In this document: positions 35,095 to 43,926 of the stretch, piece after piece | Layout of the letters: each line of letters begins with the position of its first letter | How positions within the stretch are numbered: position 1 is the stretch's first letter | Assembly: GCF_018215265.2 (NCBI RefSeq) | Contig: NZ_CP136562.1 | Coordinates: 1,240,001-1,304,000, forward strand | Origin: Paenarthrobacter sp. GOM3 | GTDB lineage: Bacteria; Actinomycetota; Actinomycetes; Actinomycetales; Micrococcaceae | DNA: 64,000 bases | Direction: 5' to 3' | Notes under the pieces: generated by a model | Seen by the model: only the letters and a program-made list of their open reading frames with translations | Told to the model about the DNA's origin: nothing | The model's database searches: none | Translations under genes and position numbers: made by a program

Positions 35095-36228
35095 GTGAGT
35101 ACAGAAGACGCGAAATACCCGGAATCGCCATTGGACCGCTTTCACGCGGTCATTCCGGCGGGCGGTGTGGGGACCCGGCTGTGGCCACTCTCGCGTGCCG
35201 CTGCGCCCAAGTTCCTCCACGACCTGACTGGTTCCGGCAGCACGTTGTTGAGGGCCACCTATGACAGGCTGCAACCGCTGGCCGGGGATAGGGTGCTGGT
35301 GGTGACTGGTGAGGCACACCGTGCTGCCGTGTGCCGCCAACTGCCCGAGGTGGGGGATGACGAGCTCGTCCTCGAAAGCGAGCCCAAAGACTCCGGCGCT
35401 GCCATCGGACTGGCCGCCGCGATCCTGCACCGCCGCGATCCGGAAACCATCATGGGTTCCTTCGCCGCGGACCAGGTCATCAGCCCCGACGATCTCTTCC
35501 AGGAGGCCGTGCGTGAGGCAATCTATACGGCTGCCAAGGGCAAGATCGTCACTATTGGCATCAAGCCCACGCACCCGTCCACGGGTTTCGGCTACATCCG
35601 ATCCGGCGCGGCGCTGAACGTGGAAGGTGCTCCCAACGCCATGACCGTGGCCGAATTTGTTGAGAAGCCCAGCCAGGAAGTGGCTAACAAGTACGTCGAA
35701 GCCGGGGACTACGTCTGGAACGCGGGCATGTTCGTTGCGCCCGTTGCCCTGATGCTGAAGCACCTCGAAGCGAACCAGCCGGTGCTTTTCGCAGGCCTGC
35801 AGGAGATCGCCGAAGCATGGGACACGCCGCAGCGCGACGAGGTCAAGGCGCGTGTCTGGCCAACCCTGCCCAAGATCGCCATCGACTACGCCGTGGCTGA
35901 GCCCGCAGCGGAAGCCGGGGACGTCGCCGTCGTGCCTGGCACTTTCCGTTGGGACGACGTCGGCGACTTCGCCGCAATCGGTCGACTGAACAACGCCGGC
36001 GACGTCGACGAAGTCACCGTCCTGGGCGAGGGCGCACGCGTCTTCGCGGAGAATGCCAGCGGCGTGGTGGTTTCCGATACCAAGCGCGTTATTGCCCTCA
36101 TCGGCATCAAGGACGTGGTCATTGTGGACACCCCGGACGCCCTGCTGGTGACCACGAAGGAACACGCGCAACTGGTCAAGGGCACCGTCGACGCCCTCAA
36201 GGCCAGCGGTGATACGGACGTGCTGTAA
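35095..36228 (+). CDS. manC: Mannose-1-phosphate guanylyltransferase
   Basis: A 377-residue nucleotidyltransferase making GDP-mannose from GTP and mannose 1-phosphate for cell-wall and glycolipid mannosylation. The signature PAGGVGTRLWPLSRAAAPKF is at the N-terminus, FAADQVI is the metal-binding loop, FVEKP contacts the sugar phosphate and WNAGMFV is the second conserved block. There is no C-terminal isomerase domain, so it is the short monofunctional form. The GTG start is supported by the leaderless -10 box. Single-gene unit with a terminator behind it. Confidence 0.92.
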   Translation: MSTEDAKYPESPLDRFHAVIPAGGVGTRLWPLSRAAAPKFLHDLTGSGSTLLRATYDRLQPLAGDRVLVVTGEAHRAAVCRQLPEVGDDELVLESEPKDSGAAIGLAAAILHRRDPETIMGSFAADQVISPDDLFQEAVREAIYTAAKGKIVTIGIKPTHPSTGFGYIRSGAALNVEGAPNAMTVAEFVEKPSQEVANKYVEAGDYVWNAGMFVAPVALMLKHLEANQPVLFAGLQEIAEAWDTPQRDEVKARVWPTLPKIAIDYAVAEPAAEAGDVAVVPGTFRWDDVGDFAAIGRLNNAGDVDEVTVLGEGARVFAENASGVVVSDTKRVIALIGIKDVVIVDTPDALLVTTKEHAQLVKGTVDALKASGDTDVL

Positions 36229-36247
36229 CGCAGCTCCTTATACCGTG

Positions 36248-36310
36248 AGCCACCTCTTTGGTTATCCTGCGCCTGAACGCGGCGTAACCAAGAGGTGGCT
36301 TTCGTTCTTC
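36248..36310 (+). terminator. Terminator after manC
   Basis: Arms AGCCACCTCTTTGGTTA (36248-36264) and TAACCAAGAGGTGGCT (36285-36300), followed by TTCGTTCTT. Confidence 0.8.
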
Positions 36311-36326
36311 GGGGGCCGTGGATGGC

Positions 36327-36332
36327 TACAGT
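36327..36332 (+). promoter_or_regulatory. Leaderless -10 box, amidohydrolase gene
   Basis: TACAGT ends six bases before GTG 36339, which supports that start. Confidence 0.5.
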
Positions 36333-36338
36333 TGTGAC

Positions 36339-37544
36339 GTGCGCAATTACACGACTGAAACCGAGCCCACCCCTGTTGTCGGTCCCTGGGTTGACGAATT
36401 CCTGCCCGGACTCATTGAATTCCGGCGCGACCTCCATGCGCACCCCGAGCTGTCCTTCAAGGAATTCAGGACGACGGACAAGCTTGTAGAGCGCCTCGAA
36501 GCAGCGGGCCTGAAGCCGCGCCGGCTCGAGGGCACCGGGCTCACTGTGGATGTCGGCGAAGGTCCCATTGCCACAGCACTCCGCGGCGACATCGACGCCC
36601 TGCCCATCATCGAGGAGACCGGTCTTCCGTTCGCTTCGAAGAACCACGGTGTAACCCATGCTTGCGGGCACGACATCCACACCACCACCATGCTCGGCAT
36701 TGCCCTGGTGCTGCACCGGATGCACAAGAACAATCCGCTGGGCGGCACCGTCCGCATCATTTTCCAGCCGGCCGAGGAAACCATGCCCGGTGGCGCCTTG
36801 TCGTGCATCGAGCAGGGCGTGCTGGAAGGCGTTCCCCGTATTCTCGCGCTGCACTGCGATCCGCGGATCAACGTAGGCCAGATCGGTACCCGCATTGGTG
36901 CGATCACGTCGGCGTCGGACACCATCAAGATTGAACTGTCCGGGCGTGGCGGACACACCTCGCGGCCGCACCTGACCGAAGACCTGGTTTTCGCTTTGTC
37001 GCAGATCGCCATCAACGTCCCGGCCGTCCTTTCCCGCCGGGTGGACGTCCGAAGTGGCGTGTCCGTGGTGTGGGGCCAGATCTCTGCCGGATCGGCGCCA
37101 AATGCCATCCCCGGGTCCGGCTACATGGCCGGCACCATGCGTTGCCTCGACCGCGATGCCTGGCACAGTGCGGGCGAGTTGCTGGACGACGTCGTGAAGC
37201 AGGTTGCCGCGCCCTACGGCGTGGACGTCCACATGGAGCACACCCGTGGCGTTCCACCGGTGGTGAACTCGGAGCACGAGACCGCGCTCATCGAAGCGTC
37301 GGCCCGTGCCGAATTGGGGGAGCACGCTGTGGTCCTGACTCCGCAGTCCATGGGCGGCGAGGACTTCGCGTGGTTCCTGGCCGACCTCCCCGGTGCCATG
37401 ATGCGGCTTGGTACGCACACGCCCGGCGGCGAGGAGTATGACCTTCACCGCGGCGATTTCATTGTCGATGAGCGTGCGCTTGGATACGCGGTACGGGTCC
37501 TTACCGGCGCTGCCCTGCGGACCATACGCGACCTCGAGTCCTAA
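36339..37544 (+). CDS. M20-family amidohydrolase
   Basis: A 401-residue metallo-amidohydrolase. Metal ligands are visible in ACGHDIHTTTM (Cys, His), PAEETMPGG (Glu-Glu), LALHCDP (His) and GGEDFAWF; the GRGGHTSRPH block belongs to the lid domain. The fold matches N-acyl-amino-acid or hippurate hydrolases and indole-acetyl-amino-acid hydrolases. The substrate is probably an N-acyl amino acid, but it cannot be read from sequence. GTG 36339 is chosen for its -10 box six bases upstream. Cytoplasmic, apparently a single gene. Confidence 0.88.
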   Translation: MRNYTTETEPTPVVGPWVDEFLPGLIEFRRDLHAHPELSFKEFRTTDKLVERLEAAGLKPRRLEGTGLTVDVGEGPIATALRGDIDALPIIEETGLPFASKNHGVTHACGHDIHTTTMLGIALVLHRMHKNNPLGGTVRIIFQPAEETMPGGALSCIEQGVLEGVPRILALHCDPRINVGQIGTRIGAITSASDTIKIELSGRGGHTSRPHLTEDLVFALSQIAINVPAVLSRRVDVRSGVSVVWGQISAGSAPNAIPGSGYMAGTMRCLDRDAWHSAGELLDDVVKQVAAPYGVDVHMEHTRGVPPVVNSEHETALIEASARAELGEHAVVLTPQSMGGEDFAWFLADLPGAMMRLGTHTPGGEEYDLHRGDFIVDERALGYAVRVLTGAALRTIRDLES

Positions 37545-37554
37545 TCCCAACCAA

Positions 37555-37596
37555 GCAGTTGAGCGCGTTCTGAGCCTTCACAACGCGCTCAACTGC
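37555..37596. repeat. Long perfect palindrome after amidohydrolase gene
   Basis: Perfect 15-base arms GCAGTTGAGCGCGTT (37555-37569) and AACGCGCTCAACTGC (37582-37596) with a 12-base loop. It lies ten bases after the stop codon, so a terminator role is likely; the arm starts GTTGAG, faintly like the GTTGCGAG arms elsewhere. Confidence 0.65.
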
Positions 37597-37629
37597 GACT
37601 CCACTGGCTAGCCACTGGCTCATTGAGTT

Positions 37630-37650
37630 GTGCACAATTGAATTGTGCAC
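37630..37650 (+). promoter_or_regulatory. OhrR operator, perfect palindrome
   Basis: Arms GTGCACAATT and AATTGTGCAC meet at one central G. It overlaps the -35 TTGTGC (37628-37633) and fills the 17-base spacer of the ohrR promoter, whose -10 is at 37651-37656. Binding by OhrR would block polymerase directly. Confidence 0.75.
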
Positions 37651-37656
37651 TATCGT
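37651..37656 (+). promoter_or_regulatory. Leaderless -10 box, ohrR
   Basis: TATCGT ends seven bases before ATG 37664 and lies 17 bases after TTGTGC, a standard promoter with a leaderless start. Confidence 0.6.
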
Positions 37657-37663
37657 TTTATTC

Positions 37664-38098
37664 ATGAGTGATGCACCCCGCCTCCGCCACCAGGTCTGCT
37701 TTGCGCTGTATTCGGCTTCCAAAGCAGCGACGGCGGTCTACCGCCCCGTGCTGGAGGACCTGGGCCTGACGTATCCGCAGTACCTGGTGATGCTGGTGCT
37801 GTGGGAGCAGGAGCCGCGAAGCGTCCGCGAACTCGGCGCCGAACTCGGGCTCGATTCCGGCACGCTTTCGCCGCTCCTCAAGCGCATTGAAGGGCTCGGC
37901 CTGGTGGAGCGCCGGCGTTCGGCGGAGGATGAGCGCCGCGTTGACGTGGTCCTCACCGACGCCGGACATGCCCTCAGCGCCAAATCCAAGGCCGTGCCGC
38001 AACGGCTGGCCGATGCCGCCGGACTGTCGAGCGGGGAAATTGAACAACTCCACGCCACGCTGGCCAAACTCACTACGGCCCTGAACAGCTCACTCTAG
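37664..38098 (+). CDS. ohrR: MarR-family organic peroxide sensor OhrR
   Basis: A 144-residue winged-helix repressor. The redox cysteine is C12 in HQVCFALYSASKA, at the position used by one-Cys OhrR proteins; no second Cys is seen. The wing and recognition region is ELGLDSGTLSPLLKRIEGLG followed by DERRVDVVLT. Organic peroxides oxidise the Cys and release DNA. ATG 37664 is preferred since an in-frame ATG at 37628 lies in the operator. The ohr gene 43 bases downstream is the classic partner. Confidence 0.92.
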   Translation: MSDAPRLRHQVCFALYSASKAATAVYRPVLEDLGLTYPQYLVMLVLWEQEPRSVRELGAELGLDSGTLSPLLKRIEGLGLVERRRSAEDERRVDVVLTDAGHALSAKSKAVPQRLADAAGLSSGEIEQLHATLAKLTTALNSSL

Positions 38099-38141
38099 GA
38101 ATTTTCCAAGCCACCCATTACCGAAGAGAAACGGAAGCACC

Positions 38142-38573
38142 ATGAAGACTCTTTACACTGCTGAGGCCCTGGCCTCCGGCGAAGGCCGTGACGGCAACGC
38201 CCGTACCAACGATGGCAAGCTGGACGTCGCCCTCGCCAGCCCCGTGGAACTCGGTGGCAACGGCGAAGGCACCAACCCGGAGCAGCTTTTCGCTGCCGGT
38301 TACGCCGCATGCTTCCACTCCGCCCTCCGCCTGGTGGGCCGCAAGGAGCGGGTCGACCTCAGCGATTCGGCCGTTGCCGCCAAGATCCACTTTGGTGCGT
38401 TGACTGACAGCGAAGGCTACGGACTGGCCGCGGAACTCGAAATTGCCCTGCCGGCACTGGACCGTGAGACCGCAGAACAGCTCATGACCAAAGCGCACCA
38501 GATCTGCCCTTACTCCAACGCCACGCGCGGAAACATGGCAGTGGACCTCAAGCTCGTTGAGTTCGCAGCATGA
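38142..38573 (+). CDS. ohr: Organic hydroperoxide resistance protein Ohr
   Basis: A 143-residue OsmC/Ohr-family thiol peroxidase that reduces organic and lipid hydroperoxides with lipoyl or dihydrolipoyl partners. The peroxidatic and resolving cysteines are C57 (YAACFHSAL) and C122 (QICPYSNATRGN). Length and motifs fit Ohr rather than OsmC. It is in the ohrR operon and overlaps the oxidoreductase gene by four bases (ATGA). Confidence 0.95.
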   Translation: MKTLYTAEALASGEGRDGNARTNDGKLDVALASPVELGGNGEGTNPEQLFAAGYAACFHSALRLVGRKERVDLSDSAVAAKIHFGALTDSEGYGLAAELEIALPALDRETAEQLMTKAHQICPYSNATRGNMAVDLKLVEFAA

Positions 38574-39595
38574 GCGCCGCAACAACGGCCCTGCCCGCCG
38601 AAACCCGCGAAATCCAGCTCGCCTCCCGTCCGGTAGGCCGCCCGGCGCAAGAGAACTTCCGCCTGGCCAAGGCCGAGCTGCCTGAGCTCGGCGAAGGACA
38701 GCTCCTGGTGAAGAACCAGTTCATGTCCGTGGACCCCTACATGCGCGGCCGCATGAACGACGTGAAGTCGTACTCGGCGCCGTTCCGCCTCGATGCAGCG
38801 CTCGACGGCGGTGCCGTAGGTGAGGTGATCGCGTCCCGTTCGGACGCGCACAAGGTGGGTGACGTCGTCGTGCATCAACTGGGGTGGCGCGAACACGCGG
38901 TAGTGGATGCCGCGGCAACCACGCCTGTCCCGGGCGGCCTGGCGCCGACCTCGGCATTCCTCGGTGCGTTGGGCATGACGGGATTGACCGCCTACGCGGG
39001 CCTGCTGAAGGTGGCCGAGTTCAAGGAAGGCGACGTCGTGTTCGTCTCCGGCGCGGCCGGGGCCGTTGGCTCCATGGTGGGCCAGATCGCCAAGGCCATG
39101 GGCGCTTCCAAGGTGATCGGCAGTGCGGGCTCGCCGGAGAAGGTGGCCCGACTCCTGGAGCTTGGCTTCGACTCGGCCTTCAACTACAACGACGCCCCGG
39201 TGCTGGACCAGCTGCGTGAAGCAGCGGGGGAACGTGGCATCGACGTCTACTTCGACAACGTCGGAGGCGAGCACCTTGAGGCCGCCCTGGCGACGCTGAC
39301 TGTCGGCGGACGCGTGGCCATGTGCGGCGCCATCGCCCAGTACAACTCCACCGAACCCCCGGTCGCTCCCCGCAACCTGGCTGTCGCCATCGGCAAGCAA
39401 CTGACGTTGCGCGGTTTCCTGGTGGGCGGACAGCGCCAGCACGCTGCCGAGTTCGCGCAGAAGATGGCTGGCTGGCTTGCCGACGGCAGTGTCAGCTACG
39501 ACGAGACCATCGTCGATGGCCTGGAAAACGCACCCCAGGCCTTCATCGACCTGCTCGACGGAGCGAACACCGGAAAGATGCTCGTCCGCCTCTAA
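38570..39595 (+). CDS. NADP-dependent zinc-independent oxidoreductase (MDR family)
   Basis: A 341-residue medium-chain dehydrogenase/reductase without zinc. It resembles the leukotriene B4 dehydrogenase/CurA group: SVDPYMRGRMND near the N-terminus, SGAAGAVGSMVGQIAKAMGA as the NADP-binding loop and YFDNVGGEHLEAAL. Such enzymes reduce 2-alkenals and other enones. Coupling to ohr suggests it clears reactive carbonyls from lipid peroxides, a plausible extension of the peroxide-defence operon. Confidence 0.87.
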   Translation: MSAATTALPAETREIQLASRPVGRPAQENFRLAKAELPELGEGQLLVKNQFMSVDPYMRGRMNDVKSYSAPFRLDAALDGGAVGEVIASRSDAHKVGDVVVHQLGWREHAVVDAAATTPVPGGLAPTSAFLGALGMTGLTAYAGLLKVAEFKEGDVVFVSGAAGAVGSMVGQIAKAMGASKVIGSAGSPEKVARLLELGFDSAFNYNDAPVLDQLREAAGERGIDVYFDNVGGEHLEAALATLTVGGRVAMCGAIAQYNSTEPPVAPRNLAVAIGKQLTLRGFLVGGQRQHAAEFAQKMAGWLADGSVSYDETIVDGLENAPQAFIDLLDGANTGKMLVRL

Positions 39596-39605
39596 GGTTC
39601 CAACT

Positions 39606-39632
39606 AGCCGGGTGTGACTTGCGCACCCGGCT
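39606..39632 (+). terminator. Terminator after the ohr operon
   Basis: Arms AGCCGGGTG and CACCCGGCT around a nine-base loop, ten bases after the stop codon. Confidence 0.65.
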
Positions 39633-39840
39633 ACTGCTTGGTAACAAAAGGTCAACAATCTGCCCTCCGGGACCGCGATGTGCTATCCGGGTGTGTTTTA
39701 GGACACTAGTGTTGGTTCCATCAATGCGCTTAGGCGCAGCTGCGAGCATCAGTGAAAACAGAATTTCTGCCTCAGGTATAGGAAACGGACACTCATTGAC
39801 CATCCGTCGTAGCGCCAATCACTTTCTTCCTGGAGGAAAA

Positions 39841-40947
39841 TTGAAGAAACCACTGCGTGCCACCCTGAAGCGCGGTTCAATGGCCGGTGTCGCAACCGTC
39901 GGCGCAGCAGCGCTCCTGCTGACCGGCTGTGGCCAGGCTCCCGACGCCGGATCCGGCGCCGCCACCAAGAGCGACTATGTTGGATGCATCGTGTCCGACT
40001 CCGGTGGATTCGATGACCAGTCCTTCAACCAGTCCTCGTTCGAAGGCCTCAAGAAGTCCGAGAAGGACCTCGGCATCACCATGAAGTCCGCCGAATCCAA
40101 GGCCAACAGCGACTTCGAGACCAACCTCAACGGCATGATCTCCGCTGGCTGCAACCTCACGGTAACCGTCGGCTTCCTCCTGGGCGATGCCACTAAGGCC
40201 GCTGCAGAGAAGAACACGGACAAGCACTTCGCGATCATCGACTACACGTACGACAAGCCCATCGCCAACGTGAAGCCGGTTGTCTATGACACCGCGCAGG
40301 CCGCCTACCTGGCTGGCTACGCTGCTGCGGCCACCACCAAGACCGGCAAGGTGGGTACCTTCGGCGGCATCAAGATCCCCACGGTCACCATCTTCATGGA
40401 CGGCTTCTACGACGGCGTGCAGGCCTACAACAAGGCCAAGGGCAAGTCCGTCCAGGTTGTCGGCTGGGACAAGAACACCCAGGACGGCTCGTTCACGGGC
40501 GACTTCGAAAAGCAGGACACCGGCAAGCAGGTCACCATCAACCTGCTGGACCAGGGTGCGGACATCGTGATGCCCGTAGCCGGCCCGGTAGGCAAGGGCG
40601 CCGGTGCTGCGCTGAAGGAAGCCAAGGCTGCCGGTAAGGACGTCAAGCTCATCTGGGTTGACTCCGATGGCTACCTCACGGCTCCCGAGTACAAGGACCT
40701 CATGCTGACCTCCGTGGTCAAGCAGATGGGCGAAGCCGTTGAAACCGTGGTGAAGGACGACAAGGACGGCAAGTTCAGCAACACCGCTTACGTCGGCACG
40801 CTGGAGAACGACGGCGTTGCTATCGCTCCGTTCCACGACCTCGACTCCGCTGTTTCGGCTGACACCAAGACCGAACTCGATGCCCTGAAGGCGGACATCG
40901 TCTCCGGCAAGCTGGTTGTCGAATCGGCAGCGAGCCCCAAGAAGTAA
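39841..40947 (+). CDS. BMP-family nucleoside-binding lipoprotein
   Basis: A 368-residue solute-binding lipoprotein of the BmpA/PnrA family. The signal peptide ends in LLLTGCG with lipidated C30. The BMP core starts CIVSDSGGFDDQSFNQSSFEG; GFLLGDAT and TFGGIKIPTVTIFMDGF are conserved blocks. It should capture nucleosides for the permeases encoded downstream. TTG 39841 is fixed by GGAGG five bases upstream. About 245 bases lie before it and contain the operon promoter, not clearly recognisable. A terminator follows at 40961, so the abundant binding protein can be made in excess. Confidence 0.92.
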   Translation: MKKPLRATLKRGSMAGVATVGAAALLLTGCGQAPDAGSGAATKSDYVGCIVSDSGGFDDQSFNQSSFEGLKKSEKDLGITMKSAESKANSDFETNLNGMISAGCNLTVTVGFLLGDATKAAAEKNTDKHFAIIDYTYDKPIANVKPVVYDTAQAAYLAGYAAAATTKTGKVGTFGGIKIPTVTIFMDGFYDGVQAYNKAKGKSVQVVGWDKNTQDGSFTGDFEKQDTGKQVTINLLDQGADIVMPVAGPVGKGAGAALKEAKAAGKDVKLIWVDSDGYLTAPEYKDLMLTSVVKQMGEAVETVVKDDKDGKFSNTAYVGTLENDGVAIAPFHDLDSAVSADTKTELDALKADIVSGKLVVESAASPKK

Positions 40948-40960
40948 ACAATTCCTGAAC

Positions 40961-41001
40961 GCGCCGCCAGTACCGTGCCCCGGTACTGGCGGCGCGTTTT
41001 T
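40961..41001 (+). terminator. Intrinsic terminator between binding protein and ATPase genes
   Basis: Arms GCGCCGCCAGTACCG and CGGTACTGGCGGCGC, a five-base loop, then GTTTTTG. Textbook rho-independent form; probably lets a fraction of transcripts continue. Confidence 0.85.
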
Positions 41002-41075
41002 GCCCTGACTAGGCTGAACCCAAGCCAACGGCTTGCGGGCAGTAAAGTCCCTCGGACTCACAGAACGGTGGAGTT

Positions 41076-42593
41076 GTGAAACTCGAATTGAAGGGGATCT
41101 CGAAAGCCTTCGGGACCTTCTACGCCAACCAAGATATTGACCTCGTGGTCGAATCCGGCCAGATCCATTGCCTCCTGGGCGAAAACGGGGCCGGCAAATC
41201 GACCCTCATGAACGTGCTCTACGGGCTCTATGAGCCCACCGCCGGCCACATCCTGGTGGATGATAAGCCCGTCAGCTTCCGCGGCCCCGGCGATGCCATG
41301 GCAGCAGGCATTGGCATGGTGCACCAGCACTTCATGCTGGTTCCTGTCTTCACGGTTGCGGAAAACGTGGCCCTCGGCGCTGAACCAACCATGTTCGGCG
41401 GCGTCCTGAGCATGGACGAAACCCGCAAGAAGATTCGGGAGATCTCTGACAGGTACGGTTTCGACGTTGATCCCGACGCCCTGGTGGAGGACCTCCCCGT
41501 GGGCGTCCAGCAGCGCGTCGAAATCATCAAGGCACTGGTGCGCGAAGCCAAGGTGCTCATCCTCGACGAGCCCACGGCCGTGCTGACACCCCAGGAAACC
41601 GATGAACTCCTGGACATCATGCGGCAGCTCAAGGCGAGCGGCACGTCCATTGTTTTCATTTCGCACAAGCTCCGCGAAGTGAAGGCTGTTTCGGACGTCA
41701 TCACCGTCATCCGCCGCGGCAAAGTGGTGGGCGACGCGCCTCCCACAGCGTCCGCCACCGAGCTGGCCTCCATGATGGTGGGCCGACCCGTCAGCCTGAG
41801 CCTGGACAAAGCCCCAGCCCAGCCGAAGGAAACCACGTTCGTGGTGGAGAATTTGACCGTGCGTGCAGCCAACGGCACCAACGTCGTGGATGGCATCAGC
41901 TTCGACATCGCCCAGGGTGAGATCCTGGCCGTCGCCGGTGTTCAAGGCAACGGCCAAACGGAACTGACGGAAGCCATCCTTGGCGTGCAGGAGCACGTCA
42001 CCGGAGCCGTCACCCTGGATGGGAAGCAGTTGCTTGGCCTGCCCGTGAAGGATGTGCTGCGTTCCGGCGTCGGGTTCGTCCCGGAAGACCGCACAGTGGA
42101 CGGACTTGTTGGTCCCTTCTCGGTCGCCGAGAACCTGGTGCTGGACCTTTACGACCAGGCCCCGTTCGCGAGCGGCATCAGCATGAAGCCCGCCAAAGTG
42201 GCCGAGCATGCCAAGGCCAAGATCGAGGAGTTCGATATCCGGACCCCCTCGGCCGGTTCCGCTGCAGGAACACTGTCCGGCGGCAACCAGCAGAAAGTCG
42301 TCATGGCGCGGGAATTGTCCCGCCCGTTGCGGCTGTTCATCGCAAGCCAGCCCACGCGCGGCGTGGACGTGGGCTCCATCGAGTTCCTGCATAAGCGCAT
42401 CGTTGCCGAGCGCGATGTGGGAACACCGGTGATGATCGTTTCCACTGAGCTCGATGAAGTCATTGAGCTCGCAGACCGGATCGCGGTGCTGTACAAGGGC
42501 AAGCTCGTGGGCATTGTGCCTGCGGGAACTCCCCGGGACACCCTCGGCTTGATGATGGCCGGCGTCGGCCCGGAAGGAGGCTCCGATGACTGA
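41076..42593 (+). CDS. Nucleoside ABC transporter ATP-binding protein, dual NBD
   Basis: A 505-residue ATPase with two nucleotide-binding domains, as in RbsA/NupO. First domain: Walker A GENGAGKST, Walker B VLILDEPTAV; second: AVAGVQGNGQTE (degenerate Walker A, as usual) with SGGNQQKVVMARELSR. A further DEPT-like Walker B of the second half appears as FIASQPTRGVDVG. Start GTG 41076 with GGTGGAG before it. It drives the two permeases that follow; overlap with the first is eight bases. Confidence 0.92.
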   Translation: MKLELKGISKAFGTFYANQDIDLVVESGQIHCLLGENGAGKSTLMNVLYGLYEPTAGHILVDDKPVSFRGPGDAMAAGIGMVHQHFMLVPVFTVAENVALGAEPTMFGGVLSMDETRKKIREISDRYGFDVDPDALVEDLPVGVQQRVEIIKALVREAKVLILDEPTAVLTPQETDELLDIMRQLKASGTSIVFISHKLREVKAVSDVITVIRRGKVVGDAPPTASATELASMMVGRPVSLSLDKAPAQPKETTFVVENLTVRAANGTNVVDGISFDIAQGEILAVAGVQGNGQTELTEAILGVQEHVTGAVTLDGKQLLGLPVKDVLRSGVGFVPEDRTVDGLVGPFSVAENLVLDLYDQAPFASGISMKPAKVAEHAKAKIEEFDIRTPSAGSAAGTLSGGNQQKVVMARELSRPLRLFIASQPTRGVDVGSIEFLHKRIVAERDVGTPVMIVSTELDEVIELADRIAVLYKGKLVGIVPAGTPRDTLGLMMAGVGPEGGSDD

Positions 42594-43926
42594 TAAGGAT
42601 CAGGCAAAGAGCGATCAGACCCCCGCTGAGTCCACGGCGGAGGTACGCGCGGCGGACGTCGCCCTCGATACTGCCGGCGGAATGCTGGAACCGTCCATTG
42701 TCCCGGTGTCCTCCCAAAGCGGAGACTCGGGCCACCAGCAGGGCAGCGTGATGCGCCGCATCGTTATGGGAAACGGCTTCGTGTCCGTCCTGGCGGTCAT
42801 CGTCGCGCTCTTCCTTGGCGGCTTGCTGATTGCCAGCACGGACAGCCAGGTCGCCAGGACCGCAGGCTACCTCTTCGCGCGGCCCACGGACTTCCTGAGT
42901 GCCTTGTGGGCGGCAATGACCGAGAGTTACGGCGCCCTCTTCCAAGGCTCCGTTTTTAGCCCTCGTGAAGGCTTCAAGCCCATCCTGGAAACCATGACCG
43001 TTGCCACCCCGCTGATCTGTGCGGGCCTCGGCGTCGCGCTGGCGTTCCGTGCGGGCCTGTTCAACATCGGTGCCCAGGGACAGATCATTATCAGCGCAAC
43101 GCTGGCGGCCTACGTCGGCTTCGCGTGGCACCTGCCGTTCGGCCTGCACCTGCTGGTGGTCATCATCATGGGTGTCCTGGGTGGTGCAGTGTGGGGCGCG
43201 ATCGTTGGCATCCTCAAGGCCCGGACCGGCGCCCATGAAGTGATCGTGACCATCATGCTGAACTATGTGGCGTTGTTCCTGCTGGACTTCCTCCTGAACA
43301 CCGCGGCATTCCGTCGTCCGGGGGATAACAGCCCCATCTCGCCGCGCCTTGACGAGACGGCCGCATACCCCGTGCTCATCCCGGGTTCCAGGCTCCACCT
43401 TGGCTTCCTCGTGGCAGTGGCACTGACCTTCGGCGTGTGGTGGCTGCTCAACCGGTCCACCATCGGCTTCGAATTCCGTGCCGTGGGCGCGAATCCCATC
43501 GCAGCACGGACCGCCGGCGTCAAGGTATCCCGCGCCACCATCCTGGTGATGGCCATGGCCGGTGCGCTGGCTGCCTTCGGCGGTGTCGCCCAGGTGGCCG
43601 GTACCGAAAAGGTATTGACCGGTGGCGTCGCAGCCCAGATCGGCTTCGACTCCATCACTGTCGCCCTGTTGGGCCGCAGCACGCCGTGGGGAACGTTCTT
43701 CGCTGGCCTGCTGTTCGGTGCGTTCCGCGCCGGAGCCGTGCAAATGCAGATCCAAACGGGTACGCCTATCGACATCGTGCTGGTGGTGCAATCGCTGATC
43801 GTCCTGTTCATTGCGGCGCCGCCCCTGATCCGGTCCATCTTCAGGCTTGAACCCAAGAAGAAGAACAAGACACCTAAAGCGGCCCCGAAGGCTGCCCTTG
43901 CCAACGCCACCGGAGGTGCCAAGTGA
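42586..43926 (+). CDS. Nucleoside ABC permease 1 (NupP-like)
   Basis: A 446-residue permease, about ten membrane helices after an 80-residue soluble N-terminus. AFRAGLFNIGAQGQIIISAT is the hallmark of BMP-type nucleoside permeases; GAHEVIVTIMLNYVALFLLD follows. The lysine-rich tail (PKKKNKTPKAAPKAA) is soluble. It overlaps both neighbours. Confidence 0.9.
   Translation: MTDKDQAKSDQTPAESTAEVRAADVALDTAGGMLEPSIVPVSSQSGDSGHQQGSVMRRIVMGNGFVSVLAVIVALFLGGLLIASTDSQVARTAGYLFARPTDFLSALWAAMTESYGALFQGSVFSPREGFKPILETMTVATPLICAGLGVALAFRAGLFNIGAQGQIIISATLAAYVGFAWHLPFGLHLLVVIIMGVLGGAVWGAIVGILKARTGAHEVIVTIMLNYVALFLLDFLLNTAAFRRPGDNSPISPRLDETAAYPVLIPGSRLHLGFLVAVALTFGVWWLLNRSTIGFEFRAVGANPIAARTAGVKVSRATILVMAMAGALAAFGGVAQVAGTEKVLTGGVAAQIGFDSITVALLGRSTPWGTFFAGLLFGAFRAGAVQMQIQTGTPIDIVLVVQSLIVLFIAAPPLIRSIFRLEPKKKNKTPKAAPKAALANATGGAK

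Noticed and set aside
35886..37550. A 554-residue minus-strand frame over manC and the amidohydrolase gene
   Set aside because: It crosses the manC terminator and two genes with intact active sites; no recognisable domain.
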